Shown here piece by piece: positions 36,207-44,772 of a stretch of 64,000 nt of DNA. Within the stretch, counting starts at the first letter, position 1. Every line of letters begins with the position of its first letter. The stretch is from assembly GCF_046602855.1 (NCBI RefSeq), contig NZ_JBKINJ010000001.1, positions 1-64,000 on the forward strand, written 5' to 3'. The stretch is from Gracilimonas sp046602855 (GTDB lineage: Bacteria > Bacteroidota > Rhodothermia > Balneolales > Balneolaceae). Under the pieces are notes generated by a model that saw only the letters and a list, made by a program, of their open reading frames with translations, had not been told where the DNA came from and searched no databases. The position numbers were made by a program, and so were the translations under genes.

Positions 36207-36530
36207 ATGATGACATACACAAAACGAGATGTAGTACGTCGGGTGGCAGAATCTATGGATGAACCCATGATTCAGGCAGAGCCATGGGTCGATGCCGTAA
36301 TTGTAGCTTTAAGAGAGATCATGATGTCGGCAGATACGGAATGTCGTATCGAGATACGTGATTTTGGCGTGTTTGAAGTGAAGGAGACCAAGGCAAAACC
36401 AAAAGCGCGTAATCCAAAGACAAACGAGGTGATCTACGTACCGGCTCACCGAAAAACACATTTCAAGCCCAGTAAACTGATGAAGAAGTTTTTGCGTCAG
36501 CCTCTTGAAGATGTTAAAGACAAGAAATAA
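36207..36530 (+). CDS. HU/IHF-family DNA-binding protein
   Basis: 107 residues. TKRDVVRRVAESMDEPMIQAEPWVDAVIVALREIM is the helical dimerisation part, then IEIRDFGVFEVKETKAKPKARNPKTNEVIYVPAHRKTHFKPSKLMK gives the beta arm with the conserved GxFExxxxxxRxxRNPxTxE pattern. It likely bends DNA as a dimer. A second ATG three bases on gives 106 residues. RuvX follows 14 bp later, probably on the same transcript. Confidence 0.93.
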   Translation: MMTYTKRDVVRRVAESMDEPMIQAEPWVDAVIVALREIMMSADTECRIEIRDFGVFEVKETKAKPKARNPKTNEVIYVPAHRKTHFKPSKLMKKFLRQPLEDVKDKK

Positions 36531-36544
36531 GACTTATTGATTCT

Positions 36545-36967
36545 TTGCAGGATTATGCCCGCCTTATTGGAATTGACGTTGGTAAAAAGCGCATCGGAAT
36601 TGCTCAAACCGATCTGCTGCAAACCATTGCAAGTCCGGTTGGAACATTTTCTCCGGAAAATGTATTTACAGAGATCGGGAATATTGTTAAACAAGCACCT
36701 GTAAAAAAGTTTGTGATCGGCTGGCCTTTGTCTCTCAGCGGAGATGAAGGCTCGGCTACGCAAATGGTTGAAAAGTTTATCAGGAAGCTGGAAAAAAAAT
36801 TTCCTGATATTGAAATTATTAAAATTGATGAACGTTACACCTCATCCCGTGCCCGAGATATCATGTTAGAGGTCGGAGTGCCAAAAAAGAAAAGGCAAGA
36901 AAAGGGACGCGTTGACCGTATTGCTGCGGCTATCATCTTACAAAATTATCTAGATACGAATTCATAA
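36545..36967 (+). CDS. ruvX: RuvX/YqgF family resolvase-like protein
   Basis: 140 residues. The N-terminal IGIDVGKKRIGIAQTD motif of the RNase H-like fold, VIGWPLSLSGDEGS, KIDERYTSSRA and the C-terminal KGRVDRIAAAIILQNYLD are all present. The family is implicated in 16S rRNA 5'-end maturation and is named as a putative Holliday-junction resolvase. The start is TTG, chosen because no ATG occurs in frame before the core motif. Confidence 0.93.
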   Translation: MQDYARLIGIDVGKKRIGIAQTDLLQTIASPVGTFSPENVFTEIGNIVKQAPVKKFVIGWPLSLSGDEGSATQMVEKFIRKLEKKFPDIEIIKIDERYTSSRARDIMLEVGVPKKKRQEKGRVDRIAAAIILQNYLDTNS

Positions 36968-36973
36968 TACATC

Positions 36974-37534
36974 ATGCCCATACTACCTATTGTAACCTAC
37001 AATGACCCTGTTTTACTGAAAAAAGCTGAGGAAATTGAAGAAGACAGTCCTGAACTACAAACACTGATCGATAACATGCTTGAGACCATGTACAATGCCG
37101 ATGGCGTTGGGTTGGCGGCTCCGCAGATCGGTCGCTCTTTAAAATTATTTGTGATGGATACCGACGCTATGATCGAGGAAGGAGAAGTTCCTTACGGTCC
37201 CATGGTATTCATCAATCCGCTTATCCTTGAAAAACGCGGAAATAAAGTACCTCTGGAAGAGGGGTGCCTGAGTATTCCGGATGTGAATGATAAGGTCTTT
37301 CGTCCGGAAACCGTTGTGATTGAGTTCTTTGACCGTGATTTCAATAAGCACCGCTTGGAAGCGGGTGGGTGGACCTCACGCGTGATCCAGCACGAATACG
37401 ATCACCTTGAAGGAACCCTTTTCATAGACTATCTAAGTACGTTCAAGAAACGGCTTCACAAAAAAGAACTGGAAGAGATCGATTCAGGGAATAAGAAAAT
37501 CAAATATCCTGTAGTCCCGAAAAAGGAAGATTAG
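36974..37534 (+). CDS. def: Peptide deformylase
   Basis: 186 residues. Removes the formyl group from nascent proteins, with a metal ion held by the cysteine of EEGCLSIPD and the two histidines of QHEYDHLEG; the catalytic glutamate is in the latter. GVGLAAPQIG is at about residues 45-54. It is 6 bp after ruvX and 4 bp before fmt, the common def-fmt pairing. Confidence 0.97.
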   Translation: MPILPIVTYNDPVLLKKAEEIEEDSPELQTLIDNMLETMYNADGVGLAAPQIGRSLKLFVMDTDAMIEEGEVPYGPMVFINPLILEKRGNKVPLEEGCLSIPDVNDKVFRPETVVIEFFDRDFNKHRLEAGGWTSRVIQHEYDHLEGTLFIDYLSTFKKRLHKKELEEIDSGNKKIKYPVVPKKED

Positions 37535-37538
37535 AGCA

Positions 37539-38456
37539 ATGGATATCGTTTTTATGGGTTCGCCGGAGTTTGCGGTTCCCAGTTTAGAGAAGATTCATCA
37601 GTCTGAAGAGCATACCATAAAAGCTGTGGTGAGCAACGTCGATAAGCGACGAGGCCGCGGTTCAAAGACCTCACCCACCCCCGTAAAAGCCAAAGCCCTG
37701 GAATTGCGTCTCCCGGTCATAGAAGTGGAAGACCTAAGTTCACCTGAATTTGCAGAGGAGCTGAAGGCATTGAAGGCCGATCTTTTTGTGGTTGTGGCTT
37801 TCAGGATCCTTCCAGATCATATACTTGAGATCCCTGAGATAGGTTCGGTGAATCTTCATGCTTCTTTGCTTCCGAAATACAGGGGCGCGGCTCCTATTCA
37901 CTGGGCCATCATGAACGGTGAAAAAGAAACCGGCTGCACGATCTTCTTTCTGGATGAAAAGGTGGATACCGGTAATATCCTTCTTCAGAAAAGCACAGAG
38001 ATCGGACAGAACGAGACAACCGGAGAATTGTATGGCAGATTGCGGGATATGGGCAGCGAGCTGATCCTCGAGGCCCTCGATCTGATCGATTCCGGGGAGT
38101 ACGAATTGAAGCCTCAGGATCATCAAAAAGCGACGCCGGCTCCCAAATTATTCAAAGAGGATTGTCATGTCGATTTTAACCGGCCTGCTATCGAAGTTCA
38201 TAATAAGATCAGGGGATTAAGTCCTTTCCCAACAGCATGGGCCTCATTGAACGGCGATAAATTCAATATGTACGCCTCTGAGGTCGGTCCGGATCTGGAT
38301 CTGAAGCCCGGAGAACTTACCGAACACGATGAGAAGCTGTTGGCAGGGTGTGAAACCGGGACGGTAGTCCTTAAAGAAGTGCAACTCCCCGGCACTAAGA
38401 GAAAGACGGGGCAGGAGTTTATTCATGGGCATTTAGCTGAGGGGATGCTTAGGTAA
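37539..38456 (+). CDS. fmt: Methionyl-tRNA formyltransferase
   Basis: 305 residues, usual length. N10-formyl-THF-dependent formylation of initiator Met-tRNA. The motif NLHASLLPKYRGAAPIHWAIMNGE with the catalytic Asn/His and EKVDTGNIL with the Asp are seen; the C-terminal tRNA-binding domain starts near residue 205 (RGLSPFPTAWA). It is the housekeeping paralogue of the sugar formyltransferase at 11883. Confidence 0.97.
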   Translation: MDIVFMGSPEFAVPSLEKIHQSEEHTIKAVVSNVDKRRGRGSKTSPTPVKAKALELRLPVIEVEDLSSPEFAEELKALKADLFVVVAFRILPDHILEIPEIGSVNLHASLLPKYRGAAPIHWAIMNGEKETGCTIFFLDEKVDTGNILLQKSTEIGQNETTGELYGRLRDMGSELILEALDLIDSGEYELKPQDHQKATPAPKLFKEDCHVDFNRPAIEVHNKIRGLSPFPTAWASLNGDKFNMYASEVGPDLDLKPGELTEHDEKLLAGCETGTVVLKEVQLPGTKRKTGQEFIHGHLAEGMLR

Positions 38457-38500
38457 TGTTTAGTTTTGAGTGATTAGTTTTGAGTTTTGAGTGGGATAGA
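38456..38500 (+). repeat. Heptad array after fmt
   Basis: TTTTGAG-type units in a row, the reverse complement of the CTCAAAA type seen at 3140 and in pseC. Confidence 0.7.
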
Positions 38501-38521
38501 ATTGAAGACCGGGAGGCGAAT

Positions 38522-38800
38522 TAAATATCGAATATCCAACAAGGAACATCCAATATTGAAGTTGTTTAATGATAAGCATCATAATTACCTGAACCGGTGA
38601 AGTCTTCCGGTTCACAAGCGAAGGGTTTACAAATAATGTAATCTGCAATGTGATACACTTTATTAACCCTTCGCTGATGCGGGCAACCAAGCGTGAAGAG
38701 AATGTCAGCGCTTATGTTGTAAGATCAGAACCTATATTTTTATTACAAACCCTTCGAAATTCATTATTCGTTATTCCTTGTTCAATATTCCATCGGATGT
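38522..38800 (-). repeat. R1 structured repeat (copy E) plus linker
   Basis: Same hairpins as copy D. The linker to 38800 is shared with copy C and leads straight into an R2 element, so R1-linker-R2 occurs as a composite twice in the window. Confidence 0.8.
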
Positions 38801-38947
38801 CTCCCTTTGAAGGGAGAGGCTAAAATCAGTGAACTGATTTTACCGAGGGATGTCAGTGTATGAATAAGGGCAACTAAGCCAACGAACCCCCGTACATCCA
38901 CCGCCAGACTTCGCATTCGCTCAGCCCGGCACCTCCTTCGAAGGAGG
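38801..38947 (+). repeat. R2 element, minimal two-ended form (147 bp)
   Basis: Left CTCCCTTTGAAGGGAG and TAAAATCAG...CTGATTTTA; right CCTCCTTCGAAGGAGG. The gap to the next gene (38948-39199) holds CGGTCTA-type heptads. Confidence 0.8.
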
Positions 38948-39199
38948 AATTCCCGGTGTTGTATTGAATTCCTAAGTCTTTTGCTGTAGTAGTAGTGGAA
39001 CTAGAAGCTGAGGCCTCCGGAACAGTATTTCCAAGCATGACATTGGTAAGGACCCCCGGTCTACGGTCGTCCGTCCCCGGTCTTCCGTCAAAACCCAAAT
39101 CTTATAACCTTCTGAAAATTTATTAAAGAATAAGTTTGAGATATACGTTCCGTTTTTTATCATCACGCCAACTAGAACGGTAAAAATAGGTATAGCATT

Positions 39200-39895
39200 A
39201 TGGAGCAACCAGCAATAATAGAAGCTGCAAAAGCAGGAGATCTTGAGGAGTTAAAAAAGCTTCTTAAGGGTAAGGCGGATATCAATGAAACGAATAAAAG
39301 CGGAGCTTCTGCCCTGATCGTTGCTTCTGAAAAAGATCATACGGATGTCGTTAAATACTTGGTTTCGGAAGGAGCCGACCTTAATATCACTACAAAAATG
39401 GGTGGTACGGCCATGAACAGAGCTGCAGAAAATGCCAATGTTGAATTGATCAAGCTCTTCATTGATAAGGGAGCTGAGATCGGAGACCTTGCTTTGATAG
39501 CTGCCGCCCGTGCCGGAGACCTTGAGGCAGTAAAATTATTGGTTGATGCCGGTGCAGACGTAGATGCGCAGCAGCGATGGGGGCACACTGCATTGATGGT
39601 TGCAGCAAAGGCCGGAAATACGGACGTCGTAAAATACCTTATCGAGCAGGGTGCAAATGTCAAACTTCGCGATAAGAACGGAGATACAGCGATGATCATC
39701 GCTATGGATAATGATCAGGAAGATATTGCCCATATCCTGAAACGGGCAGGGGCCAAACCTGAGGTCAAGCCAAAAAAGGACGTGGTGCCAATCCCTGAAG
39801 ACGATGAAGATGACGAAGATCTTGAAGACACTCCCGATGTGGACGACCTCGTTGATGAAGACGACGCCCCCGATGATGTAGACCTGGATGATTAA
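39200..39895 (+). CDS. Ankyrin-repeat protein with acidic tail
   Basis: 231 residues, no signal peptide. Five or so ankyrin repeats (about residues 5-180; motifs such as GASALIVASEKDHTDVVKYLVSEGADLN and GHTALMVAAKAGNTDVVKYLIEQGANV), then a strongly acidic C-terminus of aspartate and glutamate from about residue 195. Protein-protein interaction role is likely; partner unknown. Monocistronic. Confidence 0.88.
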   Translation: MEQPAIIEAAKAGDLEELKKLLKGKADINETNKSGASALIVASEKDHTDVVKYLVSEGADLNITTKMGGTAMNRAAENANVELIKLFIDKGAEIGDLALIAAARAGDLEAVKLLVDAGADVDAQQRWGHTALMVAAKAGNTDVVKYLIEQGANVKLRDKNGDTAMIIAMDNDQEDIAHILKRAGAKPEVKPKKDVVPIPEDDEDDEDLEDTPDVDDLVDEDDAPDDVDLDD

Positions 39896-39914
39896 GACAG
39901 TGTAGGGGGTTCCC

Positions 39915-40208
39915 GGTCATTGCGAGGAGTCAATAATGCGTAACTTTGAGCTATAACGTCTTTCGACGAAGCAATCTCCCTAAATCGAGCTCCCAAGTAG
40001 ATCAGGCAGATTGCCACGGCCTTTGCTTCGCTGAAGGCCTCGCAATGACGTTGCCTATATTACCGGTCATTGCGAGGAGTCAATAATGCTTAACTTCGAG
40101 CTATAACGCCTTTCGACGAAGGAATCTCCCTAAATCGAGCTCCCAAATAGATCAAGGAGATTGCCGCGGGTTGTGTTCACTCCGTTCACTGCAACCCTCG
40201 CAATGACT
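39915..40208 (+). repeat. R3 tandem unit pair, left of the GIY-YIG gene
   Basis: Two R3 units head to tail, each running from CATTGCGAGGAGTCAATAATG to CTCGCAATGAC with CGAAGCAATCTCCCTAAATC and AGATTGCC inside. Much of the block (from about 39990) recurs almost base for base at 40650-40876. Confidence 0.85.
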
Positions 40209-40547
40209 TCATTTCTTACGTTCAGACTCATTAAAACTCCTATAATTATCGGGAATAAGCTCTTCATAAAGATCCCGCCATTCAGGATTTAATGTATCTA
40301 TCAGTTCTATTTTCTTTTGTCTAGATCCGGCTTTTATCTTTTTCTCTCGTTCTATAGCATAAATTGGGTCACCGGGACCTTCGTAATAGACCAATTTATT
40401 AACATTATACTTTTTAGTGAAGCCCTTTGTTACTTTATTTTTATGCTTCCAAACTCGATTTATAAGATCACTCGTAATGCCTGTATACAATACAGTGTGA
40501 TTCTTATTGGTAAGAATGTAAACGTAAAGTTGCTTTCTTTGAGGCAT
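40209..40547 (-). CDS. GIY-YIG endonuclease-domain protein, repeat-associated
   Basis: 112 residues. The GIY-YIG core is VYILTNKNHTVLYTGITSDLINRVWKHK with the two motif tyrosines, the conserved arginine and histidine, then KLVYYEGPGDPIYAIEREKKIKAGSRQKKIELI, a common small UPF0213-like protein. Its stop lies right against an R3 repeat (TGA then GTCATTGCGAGG read on the same strand). R3 tandem units surround it on both sides in direct orientation. It may nick or mobilise those repeats; that is inference. Confidence 0.9.
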   Translation of the reverse strand: MPQRKQLYVYILTNKNHTVLYTGITSDLINRVWKHKNKVTKGFTKKYNVNKLVYYEGPGDPIYAIEREKKIKAGSRQKKIELIDTLNPEWRDLYEELIPDNYRSFNESERKK

Positions 40548-40582
40548 AGTTTAATTTAAAAAAGTCAACGTGAACAGCAACC

Positions 40583-40876
40583 GGTCTTTGCGAGGAGGCC
40601 GGGTGTATAATGTTGGGGCAGTAAGTTAAACGACGAAGCAATCTCCTGATAGCGAGCTCCCAAGTAGATCAGGCAGATTGCCACGGCCTTTGCTTCGCTG
40701 AAGGCCTCGCAATGACGTTGCCTATATTACCGGTCATTGCGAGGAATCAATAATGCTAAATTTCGAGCTATAACGCCTTTCGACGAAGCAATCTCCCTAA
40801 ATCGAGCTCCCAAATAGATCAAGGAGATTGCCGCGGGTTGTGTTCACTTTGTTCACTGCAACCCTTGCAATGACTC
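40583..40876 (+). repeat. R3 tandem unit pair, right of the GIY-YIG gene
   Basis: Direct duplicate of the block at 39915-40208; only the first about 70 bp differ clearly. Confidence 0.85.
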
Positions 40877-40894
40877 TCTTACTTTATATATACA

Positions 40895-40932
40895 TAAAAA
40901 GCCCTGCACACTTTCGCATGCAGGGCTTTAAT
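40895..40932 (-). terminator. Rho-independent terminator after the PruA gene
   Basis: AAAGCCCTGCA/TGCAGGGCTTT with a 10-nt loop, followed on the minus strand by TTTTTATG. It sits at the 3' side of the minus-strand gene beginning at 42573, and the A-rich plus-strand side could also serve the opposite direction. Confidence 0.85.
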
Positions 40933-40956
40933 AAGCTTTAAAAACGATTCTCGTAA

Positions 40957-42573
40957 TTACTTATTGGAGAATTCGAATTTTTGCAGGTCGTAATCTACCT
41001 CATCCTTGGGACGCAGTGTTGCGGATTTAGGCTCAAGGAAATACTTGAGGTAATCACGTCCACCGGCCTTGGCATCGGTACCACTCAATTTGAAGCCACC
41101 GAACGGCTGTGCTCCAACTAGGGCTCCGGTACATTTTCTATTGATATACAGGTTACCGACTCTGAATTCTCTGAGTGCACGATCCACTTTCTTTTCATCA
41201 TTTGAGAAATAGGCACCGGTCAACGCATAGTCAACACCGTTGGCAATGCGCAACGCATCGTCAGTGTCTTTAGCTTTGATGAATGCAGTCACAGGTCCAA
41301 AGATCTCTTCCTGTGCAATGCGGGCATTCTCATCGATATCAGCGAAAACGGTAGGTTCAATGTAGTATCCTTCCTCTTCCGTTTCAGCCATTTTACCGCC
41401 GGCCATAAGTTTGCCTTCTTCTTTCCCGATCTCAATATAGCCCATGATCTTGTCCACGGCTTTTTGATTGATCACCGGACCGGAGATGTTATTTTCTTTT
41501 GGATTACCGATGTTCAGGGCTTTTGTTTTTTCGGTTACTTTTTCGAGCAGTTCATCATAAATAGCTTCATGAGCAACAACTCTAGAACTGGCTGAACATT
41601 TTTGTCCCTGGAATCCGAAAGCACCTTTAACGATCTCATCAGCTGCTGCATCAATATCAGCATCCTCATCAACCACTGTTGCATTCTTGCCGCCAAGCTC
41701 GCAAACCATGCGCTTCAGGAATTTCTGTCCTTCCGGAACTTCGGCTGCTATTTTGTTAAGGTGGAGTCCGACTCCTTTAGATCCTGTAAATGTGATAAAA
41801 CGTGTTTTCGGATTTTTGGCAAGATTCTCACCTACTTCAATATCACCACCGGTCACGTAGTTGAATACACCGTCAGGCAGTCCTACTTCATCTAGGATCT
41901 CAGCAAGGAGGTGTCCCATTTTTGGAGTGTCAGGAGCCGGTTTGGCAACAACCGTGTTACCAACGGCAATAGGGGCAATAGACATACCCACAAAGATCGC
42001 GAACGGGAAGTTCCATGGTGAAATGGAGACACCGGCACCGATCGGCATGTAGATGGTTCGGTTATGGTCGCCCCAGGTTTCTTCGAGTACATCCATTCCG
42101 TCATCAATGCGGAGGGCCTCGTGAGCGTAGTATTCGATAAAGTCAATGGCTTCGCAGGTGTCGGCATCAGCCTCCAGGTAGTTCTTTCCGGCTTCGCTGA
42201 TCATCCATGCGTTGATCTCAAGTCTGCGGCGACGTACAACATCAGCTGCTTTAAACAGGTAATCTGCTCGTTTTTCAGCAGAAACGTATTGCCAGCTTTC
42301 AAAAGCGTCCCATGCTTTGTCGAGGGCATCAAAGGCTTGATCCTTGCTCGCCATCTGAAAGGTTCCAATGGTTTCAGAAAGGTTTCCGGGGTTTATACTA
42401 TCAAATGTACCGGCATCGCCTTTTATAAATTCTCCGTTCACATATAAATCATGTACTTTACCGAAGTTTGAACGAACTTCTTCAAGTGCGTCTTTCTGGG
42501 CTTTGTCGTTTGTAGGATCTGAAAAATCCAGGTAGGTCTCGTTTCTATATTTCTCCAGCGTTTGGTCAGGCAT
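40957..42573 (-). CDS. pruA: L-glutamate gamma-semialdehyde dehydrogenase
   Basis: 538 residues, the length of the monofunctional PruA/RocA group. It oxidises glutamate-semialdehyde (from proline) to glutamate with NAD. The catalytic cysteine lies in GFQGQKCSASSRVV, the general-base glutamate in CELGGKNA, and the NAD-binding GSKGVGLHL near the middle. No proline dehydrogenase is in the window. It runs opposite to its neighbours. Confidence 0.94.
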   Translation of the reverse strand: MPDQTLEKYRNETYLDFSDPTNDKAQKDALEEVRSNFGKVHDLYVNGEFIKGDAGTFDSINPGNLSETIGTFQMASKDQAFDALDKAWDAFESWQYVSAEKRADYLFKAADVVRRRRLEINAWMISEAGKNYLEADADTCEAIDFIEYYAHEALRIDDGMDVLEETWGDHNRTIYMPIGAGVSISPWNFPFAIFVGMSIAPIAVGNTVVAKPAPDTPKMGHLLAEILDEVGLPDGVFNYVTGGDIEVGENLAKNPKTRFITFTGSKGVGLHLNKIAAEVPEGQKFLKRMVCELGGKNATVVDEDADIDAAADEIVKGAFGFQGQKCSASSRVVAHEAIYDELLEKVTEKTKALNIGNPKENNISGPVINQKAVDKIMGYIEIGKEEGKLMAGGKMAETEEEGYYIEPTVFADIDENARIAQEEIFGPVTAFIKAKDTDDALRIANGVDYALTGAYFSNDEKKVDRALREFRVGNLYINRKCTGALVGAQPFGGFKLSGTDAKAGGRDYLKYFLEPKSATLRPKDEVDYDLQKFEFSNK

Positions 42574-42800
42574 AGCAGTGTAATTTTTAACTAGTTTTAT
42601 AATTATTTGCCTTAAGATACACAGAAAAGCGCTCCCATTTCAAAGAGCATATTATATCTGGGGCTGTAATGGGTAAAACATTGAAAATAGGGCGTTATAA
42701 TGGTACTTTTAGAAGGATTCATAAGAACTTTATAAGTGCTTTTTACATTGTGTTAATTGAATGAAGAGCATTAATATTTAATCATAAATAAGGATTAGAA

Positions 42801-43802
42801 ATGTCAAAAATAAAAGTAGGAATTAACGGGTTCGGAAGGATCGGAAGAATGGTGACCCGTTCAATCCTCGCAGATCATAAAGATAACATTGAAATTGTTG
42901 GTGTCAACGATTTGACCGACACTAAAACACTGGCTCACCTGTTCAAATATGACTCAGCTCAGGGAACTTATCCCGGAGATGTTTCTGTGGACGGTGATAA
43001 AATTACCATAGACGGACACAGCTTTAAGGTTTCTGCTGAAAGAGATCCCGCTAACCTGAAATGGGGTGACCTTGGTGCAGAAGTAGTAATTGAATCCACT
43101 GGATTATTCCGTGATGCGAAAAGTGCCGGAAAGCATCTTGAAGCCGGTGCCAAAAAAGTGATCATTTCTGCTCCGGCTTCCGGTGATGATGTACAGACCA
43201 TTGTGTTGGGTGTTAATGATGAGAAGATCGACAAAGATGTTGAGGTCTACTCCAATGCAAGTTGTACAACCAACTGCCTTGCCCCGATGGCGAAAGTACT
43301 GGATGACAAGTTTGGGCTCGTTAAAGGTTTTATGACCACAATTCACTCTTATACAGGTGACCAAGCTTTGGTTGACGGTCCACATAAAGATCTTCGCAGA
43401 GCTCGTGCAGCAGCTGTGAACATCGTGCCTACCACAACAGGTGCCGCAAAAGCTGTGGGACTGGTACTGCCACACCTTGATGGCAAGCTGGATGGTGGAG
43501 CCGTACGTGTACCTACCGTAACCGGCTCTTTAACTGACTTTACTGTGGTTCTCGAAAAAGAAACAACAGAAGAAGAAGTAAATGCCGCTTTCAAGGCAGC
43601 TGCTGAAGGACCTATGAAAGGTGTTCTGGAATACTCTGAAGTGGATCTTGTTTCCAGTGATATCATTGGTAACCCACACTCAAATATCTTTGACAGTCTG
43701 AGTACCAAAGTAGATGGTAATCTTGTCAAAATAATTGGTTGGTATGACAACGAAGCAGGTTATTCTGCACGTACTGCTGACCTTATCTCTAAAATCGTTT
43801 AA
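42801..43802 (+). CDS. gap: Glyceraldehyde-3-phosphate dehydrogenase, type I
   Basis: 333 residues. Glycolysis/gluconeogenesis enzyme, NAD-dependent. INGFGRIGRMV at residues 8-18, catalytic C155 in SNASCTTNCLAP, and the partner histidine in TTIHSYTGDQ. Residue 35 region NDLTD suggests NAD preference. AAGGA about 10 bp before the ATG may serve as ribosome-binding site. It ends in its own terminator. Confidence 0.97.
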   Translation: MSKIKVGINGFGRIGRMVTRSILADHKDNIEIVGVNDLTDTKTLAHLFKYDSAQGTYPGDVSVDGDKITIDGHSFKVSAERDPANLKWGDLGAEVVIESTGLFRDAKSAGKHLEAGAKKVIISAPASGDDVQTIVLGVNDEKIDKDVEVYSNASCTTNCLAPMAKVLDDKFGLVKGFMTTIHSYTGDQALVDGPHKDLRRARAAAVNIVPTTTGAAKAVGLVLPHLDGKLDGGAVRVPTVTGSLTDFTVVLEKETTEEEVNAAFKAAAEGPMKGVLEYSEVDLVSSDIIGNPHSNIFDSLSTKVDGNLVKIIGWYDNEAGYSARTADLISKIV

Positions 43803-43831
43803 TGCGATCCTGAGTTTATAATAGTTATCTG

Positions 43832-43867
43832 AACTCCTGCTTTCGAAAGAGGGCAGGAGTTTTTTTA
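43832..43867 (+). terminator. Rho-independent terminator after gap
   Basis: AACTCCTGC/GCAGGAGTT stem with a 17-nt loop region, then seven T. Confidence 0.9.
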
Positions 43868-43914
43868 TATCTGTTTACTTGTATAACTGATCGTATCTCC
43901 TCACATTTCCACTG

Positions 43915-44110
43915 GAGTAACATCTCTCTGTATATGATCAGAAGATCATTTACGGTCCGTCTTTAAAGAGGAATTTTCTTTTTAAAGATTTTCTAAACGT
44001 GTTTAGAATTTTGATGTTTAAGCAAACTCATGAACTGACCAAAGAGCATTCTCCCTTAGAAGGGAGAGGCTAAAATCAGTTCACTGATTTTACCGAGGGA
44101 TGTGAGTGGG
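43915..44110 (+). repeat. R2 right-end/spacer/left-end module 1
   Basis: A degenerate right end (ACATCTCTCTG, TATATGATC...GATCATTTA, CTTTAAAGAG), an AT-rich spacer, then the left end CTCCCTTAGAAGGGAG with TAAAATCAG...CTGATTTTA and GGGATGTGAGTGG. The same right-spacer-left order is at 44536-44726 and 46749-46940. Confidence 0.7.
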
Positions 44111-44591
44111 TTAATCAGGCCAGGAAAATACATGGGGTACACAATGCCGAATAAGATCCTTCCATATAACCGAAAACTGAAATACTTAGCACGGGAATTA
44201 CGAAAGAACAGTACACTGAGTGAGGTACTTCTTTGGGAACAAATAAAAGGTAAATCATTGGGTGTTGAGTTTCACAGGCAAGTGCCAATATTGAATTACA
44301 TAGTAGATTTTTATTGTCACGAGATCATGGTGGCGATAGAGATAGATGGGATTAGTCATGATTATCCGGAAAAATTTACAGACGATAAAGTTCGTCAGGA
44401 AAGAATAGAAGAATTAGGGGTGAGGTTTGTCAGAATTAACGATGTGGAAGTGAAGAAAAACCTACCGAATGTTATTCTTTACCTGGATGATTTTGTTAGC
44501 CGGCTATTGGCTGGAGGAGTATAGCAGACTGACTCACATCCCCCTGTAAATGATCTTGCGATCATTTACTGTCCCTCTTCAAAGAGGGAAT
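44051..44591 (+). mobile_element. R2 element carrying a DUF559 nuclease gene
   Basis: About 541 bp. Left end: CTCCCTTAGAAGGGAG, TAAAATCAG palindrome, GAGGGATGTGAGTGG. Right end in reverse complement: TCCCTCTTTGAAGAGGGA, TAAATGATC...GATCATTTA palindrome, GGGGGATGTGAGTC. So both ends share the order palindrome 1, palindrome 2, GGGATGTGAGT, which makes them terminal inverted repeats in design though not in the second palindrome's sequence. The DUF559 gene fills nearly all the interior. Confidence 0.65.
44132..44524 (+). CDS. DUF559 endonuclease-domain protein
   Basis: 130 residues from ATG 44132 (ATG 44144 would give 126; a GTG at 44102 lies in the repeat end and is rejected). LARELRKNSTLSEVLLWEQIKGKSLGVEFHRQVPILNYIVDFYCHEIMVAIEIDG spans the PD-(D/E)XK-like core: the Asp of YIVDF, then the EID pair of VAIEIDG, with FVRINDVEV later. 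Related to very-short-patch-repair-like nucleases by fold. It is enclosed by R2 ends on both sides, so it may act on them. Confidence 0.88.
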   Translation: MGYTMPNKILPYNRKLKYLARELRKNSTLSEVLLWEQIKGKSLGVEFHRQVPILNYIVDFYCHEIMVAIEIDGISHDYPEKFTDDKVRQERIEELGVRFVRINDVEVKKNLPNVILYLDDFVSRLLAGGV

Positions 44592-44726
44592 TCTCTTTAG
44601 AGAGATGTTGAAGGTATTTTAAGCTTTGCAGTTTTATATTAACTTTCAAAGTTGTGTTAAAAGAATTCTCCCTTTGAAGGGAGACCGGTTGAGAGCCTCG
44701 GCTCGAAACCAGAGGGATGTGAGTGG
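44536..44726 (+). repeat. R2 right-end/spacer/left-end module 2
   Basis: Right end with TAAATGATC...GATCATTTA and TCCCTCTTCAAAGAGGGA, a spacer with GGTATTTTAAGCTTTGCAG, then left end CTCCCTTTGAAGGGAG and the variant palindrome GGTTGAGAGCC...GGCTCGAAACC, ending GGGATGTGAGTGG. It matches 46749-46940. Confidence 0.8.
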
Positions 44727-44772
44727 TAAGAATAAGCAGTGTTGTAATTAATAAATTTAATAAGGAGATACT

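Noticed and set aside
44102..44131. GTG start for the DUF559 gene
   Set aside because: The GTG is part of the conserved R2 end (GGGATGTGAGTGG); the ATG at 44132 or 44144 is better.
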